A DNA stretch of 9,149 bases from an uncultured Gallionellaceae bacterium. GTDB lineage: Bacteria > Pseudomonadota > Gammaproteobacteria > Burkholderiales > Sulfuricellaceae. This document shows positions 5,627-9,149 of the stretch, one piece after another (the first letter of the stretch is position 1; each line of letters opens with the position of its first letter). The stretch spans positions 1-9,149 of the forward strand of contig CALMWM010000584.1 of the NCBI GenBank assembly GCA_937873435.1. Direction: 5' to 3'. Both the position numbers and the translations under genes were made by a program. The notes beneath the pieces are model-generated. The model had not been told where the DNA came from. It did no database searches and saw only the letters and a list, made by a program, of their open reading frames with translations.

Positions 5627-7057
5627 CTATTTCATTACGGATTCGGCAATGTCCATGCCGCGAAACATGCGGCAGTAGTTTTCCCACATCCGATTCAGGT
5701 CGGCTGATGACACCTCGCCGTTGCCATAACGTGCCTGCTCGAAGAGTTGGGTTGCCTCTGTGGCCTCGCGGCGCAAATGGTCGTATCGCCAGACGATCTG
5801 GGCGAGATATTCCCGTGAGTTGGCCGTTTGCGGTCGCGCCATACCGTGGAGGTCGAGCAGGCGTTGCAGCGCGCTGTAATACTGGAGCGCTCCGGCATTG
5901 CCGCTGGCATGTTGCCTGAGCAGCCCGAGGCGCAGGTAGTCCAGTCGGGAGAGCAACCATATCGTCACGCGCGCCTCCTTGAGCAGTCGCCATGTCGCGA
6001 TAAGCAGAGCCAGGGCGATCAATGTCATCAGGAACGAAATGATCGCTTGGCGGTGCTTCTCCAGCCATTTCTTCAGATTGTTCCACAACTCTTTCAGCTC
6101 CTGGCTGACCGGGGTCAGGAGCATGTCGCCGGTCTCGGCCAGACCGGCCAGCCCCTCTATGGCGGAAGATTGCCATTTGGGCATACCGGGACGCCGGGCT
6201 GCGTCGCGCATTTCCTGGAGCGCCGGCCAGCCGTTTTGCTCGGGCGAACCGTTTTCCCCCGTCTCACCCCCGCCGCCATCGTGCCCCCCGCGCTGATCGC
6301 CGGGGCGCATTCCCGCGCCGGTGCCCGACTGGTTACCCGCATTGCTCTTCCGTCCGTCCGCCCCTTGTGCCGTGCGTTCCTTGCCCGGAGCATAGCCCTC
6401 GAAGTTGCCGGGCTGGCCGAATTTCGAATTCAGATCAAACCAGGTGACTTGCGGCGTGATGGCGTAGAGCAAAGCGCCTCCTGCCAGTATGGCGGTCGTG
6501 GCGGCACCAATCGCCACGCCTTGCCCGCCTATCGACCCCGCATAGAGGCTTTCCCGGCGCATGTCCTGGACACGCCGGCTGATTTGTTCCGCGACCAGCG
6601 TGAAGACTGCGAACGCGACGTACGGCACCAGGTAAAAAAGCATGGTCCAATCGGCCCGGTAGTGCCAGGTCGCGATCATCGTCATCGCGGTCGAGATGAA
6701 GAGGCCAAAGTGAAGGTTGCGGCGGCTGACCGTGACGCAATTTTGTCCTGCTTGGAGCACCCCGAGTATCGCCAGCCCGGCGCGGGGAAAGCCCCACGCC
6801 GGGATGTAGATGAAGAGCACGATGATTGCCCCGAAAACGAATACCAGCTTTTGCCCTCGTTTGCCGGCAGCGCTGACTTCGCCTTGCTGGCGCCAACCCA
6901 GCAGGAGCGTCGACGCAAAGACGGCGGTCCAGAAAAACACCTCGATGCCGAAAGTGCGCTGCTGGATATAGAGAAAGGAATTGCACGTCGAGGCCAGCGA
7001 GAGCGAGGCAAAAAGGCCGAGGTAGGCCGGGAAGTAGGTCAGCGGCGGAGATTTCAT
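5627..7057 (-). CDS. TgpA-like membrane protein lacking the transglutaminase domain
   Basis: The 476-residue protein has an N-terminal membrane bundle like the TgpA N-terminal (DUF3488) region, with helices near 8-30, 37-55, 69-88, 113-131, 136-157 and 174-200. It includes the family-like GVLQAGQNCVTVSRRNLHFGL and LVPYVAFAVFTLVAEQI. Residues about 210-275 are a hydrophilic Gly/Asn/Gln/Asp-rich linker, then a helical stretch and one more membrane helix (about 338-357). The C-terminus (390-470) fits DUF4129: LQYYSALQRLLDLHGMARP, SREYLAQIV and FEQARYGNGEVS. Classical TgpA proteins (roughly 650-680 residues) carry a Cys-His-Asp transglutaminase between these parts; none can be found here, so transglutaminase activity is not expected. 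Its ATG overlaps the DUF58 stop (ATGA), tying it to the MoxR/DUF58 module. It may serve as a membrane partner of that module; this is inference. Confidence 0.7.
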   Translation of the reverse strand: MKSPPLTYFPAYLGLFASLSLASTCNSFLYIQQRTFGIEVFFWTAVFASTLLLGWRQQGEVSAAGKRGQKLVFVFGAIIVLFIYIPAWGFPRAGLAILGVLQAGQNCVTVSRRNLHFGLFISTAMTMIATWHYRADWTMLFYLVPYVAFAVFTLVAEQISRRVQDMRRESLYAGSIGGQGVAIGAATTAILAGGALLYAITPQVTWFDLNSKFGQPGNFEGYAPGKERTAQGADGRKSNAGNQSGTGAGMRPGDQRGGHDGGGGETGENGSPEQNGWPALQEMRDAARRPGMPKWQSSAIEGLAGLAETGDMLLTPVSQELKELWNNLKKWLEKHRQAIISFLMTLIALALLIATWRLLKEARVTIWLLSRLDYLRLGLLRQHASGNAGALQYYSALQRLLDLHGMARPQTANSREYLAQIVWRYDHLRREATEATQLFEQARYGNGEVSSADLNRMWENYCRMFRGMDIAESVMK

Positions 7058-8337
7058 GGGTTGAAAAGCTTCACCAGATCGTCATCGCGCCGCACTTGCA
7101 GACAGTTAGCCCCGAGTTCCAGCAGGCCGGCAAGGGTCGCCGCCGTTGTGTCGCGACCACCCGTGTCCGCCGCTTGAAAGGTGTTGCGCTCGAATACCAC
7201 GGCCAATACGTATGCCCCTTGCAGCCGCAACAGTGCCAAGGCTTGCAGCGTGGCAGCCTGGCGCTCCGCCGGTTCGGAGAGGAACGCCACCACCGTTTCC
7301 CCGCTATGGCAATCGGTTGCGACGTCTTGCAGTACCTTGGCGTAGGGGAGAGTCCCGTCGGCGTCCACGACGGCCAGTTCATCCAGAATGCCCTGGAAAT
7401 GGTGCTCTCCGCTTCCGGCGGAGAGATAGAACGCCTGTTTTCCCTCACCGATCAGGCGTGTGGGAATGTGGTTGCTGCAAGCGTATCTTGCCACCGAGCC
7501 GGCGATGCGCACCGCGTATTCGAAGCTGGCTTGCGTGCCTTCCCCGACATTCGCGTCCTGCGCCTGGTCGAGGACGACATACAGGCAGGCTGAGGCGAGC
7601 GGCTCAAACTCCTTGACCATCAATTCGTTCAGTCGCGCAGTAGTCGGCCAATGCACGTGACGCGGGCTGTCGCCGCGCCGGTACTCGCGCAGGCCGGAAA
7701 ATTCCGCCGCGCCGGCGCCTTCCGGCAATATATAGCCGCCGCGGTGCATCTGGCTGGGGGCGCCAAGCAAAGGCAGCGCCATGATGTTGAAAAGGTTCGG
7801 GTAGACGGTCAGATTCTGGACGCCCCCATTGCTGTTTTGCCGGGCTTCGGCTAATCCGAGGGGAAAGCTGGATACCAGAGCGACCGGCCCAAGCCGATAG
7901 AAGCCCCGTTTTTCGCAGACCACCGGCACCTCGAAACGTCGCTTGCCCCCGCCCGGAACGTAAGCCACCACGCCCAGGGTCTTCTCGCCTTGGGTCAGCG
8001 GGCCCGCGGACGCTCCGGCAAAGGGCAGGCGGTCAACCAGTTCGACCATGAAGCGCGGCATTCGCCCATGGTTGCATAGCTCGACCTGGAAGGCGATGGT
8101 TTCGCCCTCTTGGGCGCGCTGGGGTCCCTTGCGCGTTACGGACAACCGCTTAACCAGCCAGTGAGGCCATGCGATGCCGGTAATCAGGGTCGCGCTCAGC
8201 AGGGCGGCGATCGCCCATGGCAGCGACTGCCCCCGGTTGAGGGCGGACAGGTAAGCCACCAAGGCGAGAAATGCCAGCACCAGTGGCTTGAGGTAGCGAC
8301 GCCGCCAGATTGGGAAGGCGAGGGCGGACAGCTTCAT
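7054..8337 (-). CDS. DUF58 domain protein, membrane-anchored
   Basis: The 427-residue protein has two N-terminal membrane helices (about 17-34 and 40-57), followed by a beta-rich region (about 65-165) and then the hallmark DUF58 segment at 212-245: EFSGLREYRRGDSPRHVHW and ARLNELMVKEFE. After this comes a von Willebrand A-like fold beginning CLYVVLDQAQ (251-260). The first metal-site aspartate (D257) is kept, but the DxSxS pattern of classical VWA MIDAS sites is not. DUF58 proteins are regularly encoded beside MoxR ATPases, which are thought to act on them as chaperones. The MoxR gene lies 17 bases upstream and the TgpA-like gene overlaps its stop. The ribosome binding site is weak (AGG, ten bases before the ATG), so coupling to moxR is likely. 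Molecular function of the family is unsettled. Confidence 0.87.
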   Translation of the reverse strand: MKLSALAFPIWRRRYLKPLVLAFLALVAYLSALNRGQSLPWAIAALLSATLITGIAWPHWLVKRLSVTRKGPQRAQEGETIAFQVELCNHGRMPRFMVELVDRLPFAGASAGPLTQGEKTLGVVAYVPGGGKRRFEVPVVCEKRGFYRLGPVALVSSFPLGLAEARQNSNGGVQNLTVYPNLFNIMALPLLGAPSQMHRGGYILPEGAGAAEFSGLREYRRGDSPRHVHWPTTARLNELMVKEFEPLASACLYVVLDQAQDANVGEGTQASFEYAVRIAGSVARYACSNHIPTRLIGEGKQAFYLSAGSGEHHFQGILDELAVVDADGTLPYAKVLQDVATDCHSGETVVAFLSEPAERQAATLQALALLRLQGAYVLAVVFERNTFQAADTGGRDTTAATLAGLLELGANCLQVRRDDDLVKLFNP

Positions 8338-8354
8338 TGAGTATCAACCTGTGC

Positions 8355-9149
8355 TCATACCGGCGGCGGCACTTGTTCCAGAACTTCCTTGAGGATGCTG
8401 CGGGCGTTCTGCCCCATGGCGGCAGCTTGGGGCCGGACGATGAGGCGGTGCGTCAGTACCGGGCCGGCCATGGTTTTGACGATGTCCGGCGTGACGAACG
8501 CTTTGTCGTGCAGGTAGGCGAGACCCTGCGCGCCCCGCACCAAGGCAAGCGTGCCTCGCGGGCTTGCACCGAGGCGCAGATCGGCATGGGAACGCGTGGC
8601 TGCTGTGATGCTTGCGGCGTACCTGGCGACTTCCGGGCTGACATGGATGGCCTTGACCGCATCCCGCGCGACCAATATCTCCGACTCTGTGGTCACCGCT
8701 TCCAAAGTGTCGATCGGGTGAGTCTGCGCCTGGGCGCTGATGATGCGCAATTCCTCCTCCAGAGTCGGATAGCCGACTGCGAGGCACACGAAAAAGCGGT
8801 CGAGCTGCGCCTCGGGCAAAGCGTGGGTGCCGGCCATGTCGATCGGGTTCTGGGTGGCTAGCACCATGAAAGTCTTGGGCAGATCGTAGGTGGTGCTATC
8901 CACGCTGACGCGAAACTCCTCCATGCATTCCAGCAAGGCCGATTGGGCGCGGGGTGTGGCGCGGTTGATTTCGTCGGCGAGCAGGATGTGGGTAAATACC
9001 GGGCCGGGGCGGAATTCGAACTCACTGGTTTTCTGGTTGTAGATCGGCACCCCGGTAATGTCGGAGGGCAAGAGGTCGGGGGTGCATTGCAGGCGCTTCA
9101 TGTCGACGGCGACCGAACGCGCCAAGGCGCGGGCGAGCATGGTCTTGCC
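8355..9149 (-). CDS. MoxR family AAA+ ATPase (N-terminus beyond window)
   Basis: The visible 264 codons start at the right edge with GKT of the Walker A loop (GGC AAG ACC at 9149-9141), followed by MLARALARSV. The gene therefore continues upstream, and the ATG at 9140 is internal, not the start. Counting from the first visible residue, Walker B is HILLADEINRA (about 54-64), sensor 1 is in MVLATQNPID (about 95-104), the arginine-finger region is EAQLDRFF (about 113-120) and sensor 2 is in GASPRG (about 194-199), with a C-terminal lid. All the ATPase motifs in view are intact. MoxR ATPases are thought to remodel or mature partner proteins, often VWA or DUF58 proteins; the next gene encodes a DUF58 protein. 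Probably the first or an early gene of the moxR-DUF58-TgpA-like operon. Confidence 0.92.
   Translation of the reverse strand, partial: GKTMLARALARSVAVDMKRLQCTPDLLPSDITGVPIYNQKTSEFEFRPGPVFTHILLADEINRATPRAQSALLECMEEFRVSVDSTTYDLPKTFMVLATQNPIDMAGTHALPEAQLDRFFVCLAVGYPTLEEELRIISAQAQTHPIDTLEAVTTESEILVARDAVKAIHVSPEVARYAASITAATRSHADLRLGASPRGTLALVRGAQGLAYLHDKAFVTPDIVKTMAGPVLTHRLIVRPQAAAMGQNARSILKEVLEQVPPPV

Noticed and set aside
5406..5678. Plus-strand frame spanning the rlmL upstream gap
   Set aside because: It begins inside rlmL and ends inside the TgpA-like gene on the other strand. The peptide has no recognisable pattern and there is no clear ribosome binding site.
5828..7177. Plus-strand open frame (449 codons) opposite the TgpA-like gene and the end of the DUF58 gene
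   Set aside because: It crosses two opposite-strand genes, is very Arg/Pro/Ala-rich and shows no domain. The opposite strand carries membrane helices and a DUF4129 pattern.

Overview
The window is a gene-dense piece of a proteobacterial chromosome of moderately high GC. Every convincing gene lies on the minus strand, so transcription runs from the right edge to the left edge. Gene content suggests Beta- or Gammaproteobacteria: a PrlC/OpdA-type M3 oligopeptidase, a stand-alone RlmL-type THUMP methyltransferase (not the RlmKL fusion of enterics), a TIGR02647 protein, a YgiM-like SH3 protein, a DUF4124-glutaredoxin protein and a GTAG-type REP doublet. I lean towards Betaproteobacteria of the Nitrosomonadales/Gallionella kind. 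That is inference from family knowledge, not a database match.

Layout from right to left, in the direction of transcription. (1) 9149-5627 is a tightly packed cluster: a MoxR AAA+ ATPase (cut at its N-terminus by the window edge), a DUF58 protein, and a TgpA-like membrane protein. The last has the N-terminal membrane bundle and the C-terminal DUF4129-like domain of transglutaminase-type TgpA proteins, but a Gly-rich linker where the transglutaminase should be. (2) After a 197-bp gap, 5429-3263 is a second apparent operon: rlmL, a TIGR02647 protein, a 46-codon GTG-start gene, a Dabb (stress-responsive alpha/beta-barrel) protein, and a small two-helix membrane protein. The 46-codon gene has no catalogued name that I know, but it fits exactly between its neighbours and overlaps the Dabb start by ATGA. 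(3) A near-perfect 23/24-bp inverted repeat (3201-3261) sits one base after the stop of the small membrane protein and looks like a REP doublet (REPIN). (4) prlC follows, with its own good sigma70-type promoter. (5) A YgiM-like SH3 protein follows, with its own extended -10 promoter candidate and overlapping by ATGA a DUF4124-glutaredoxin protein that runs off the left edge.

Functionally, the right-hand cluster is the common MoxR/DUF58 chaperone-type module paired with a TgpA relative. The middle operon joins rRNA modification to small proteins of unknown role. The left part is peptide turnover plus an envelope pair: a periplasmic SH3 domain anchored by one helix, and an exported thioredoxin-fold protein. 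There are no RNA genes, CRISPR arrays, insertion sequences or phage genes that I can support. The most notable items are the TgpA-like protein without a transglutaminase domain, the hidden 46-codon gene, and the REP doublet.
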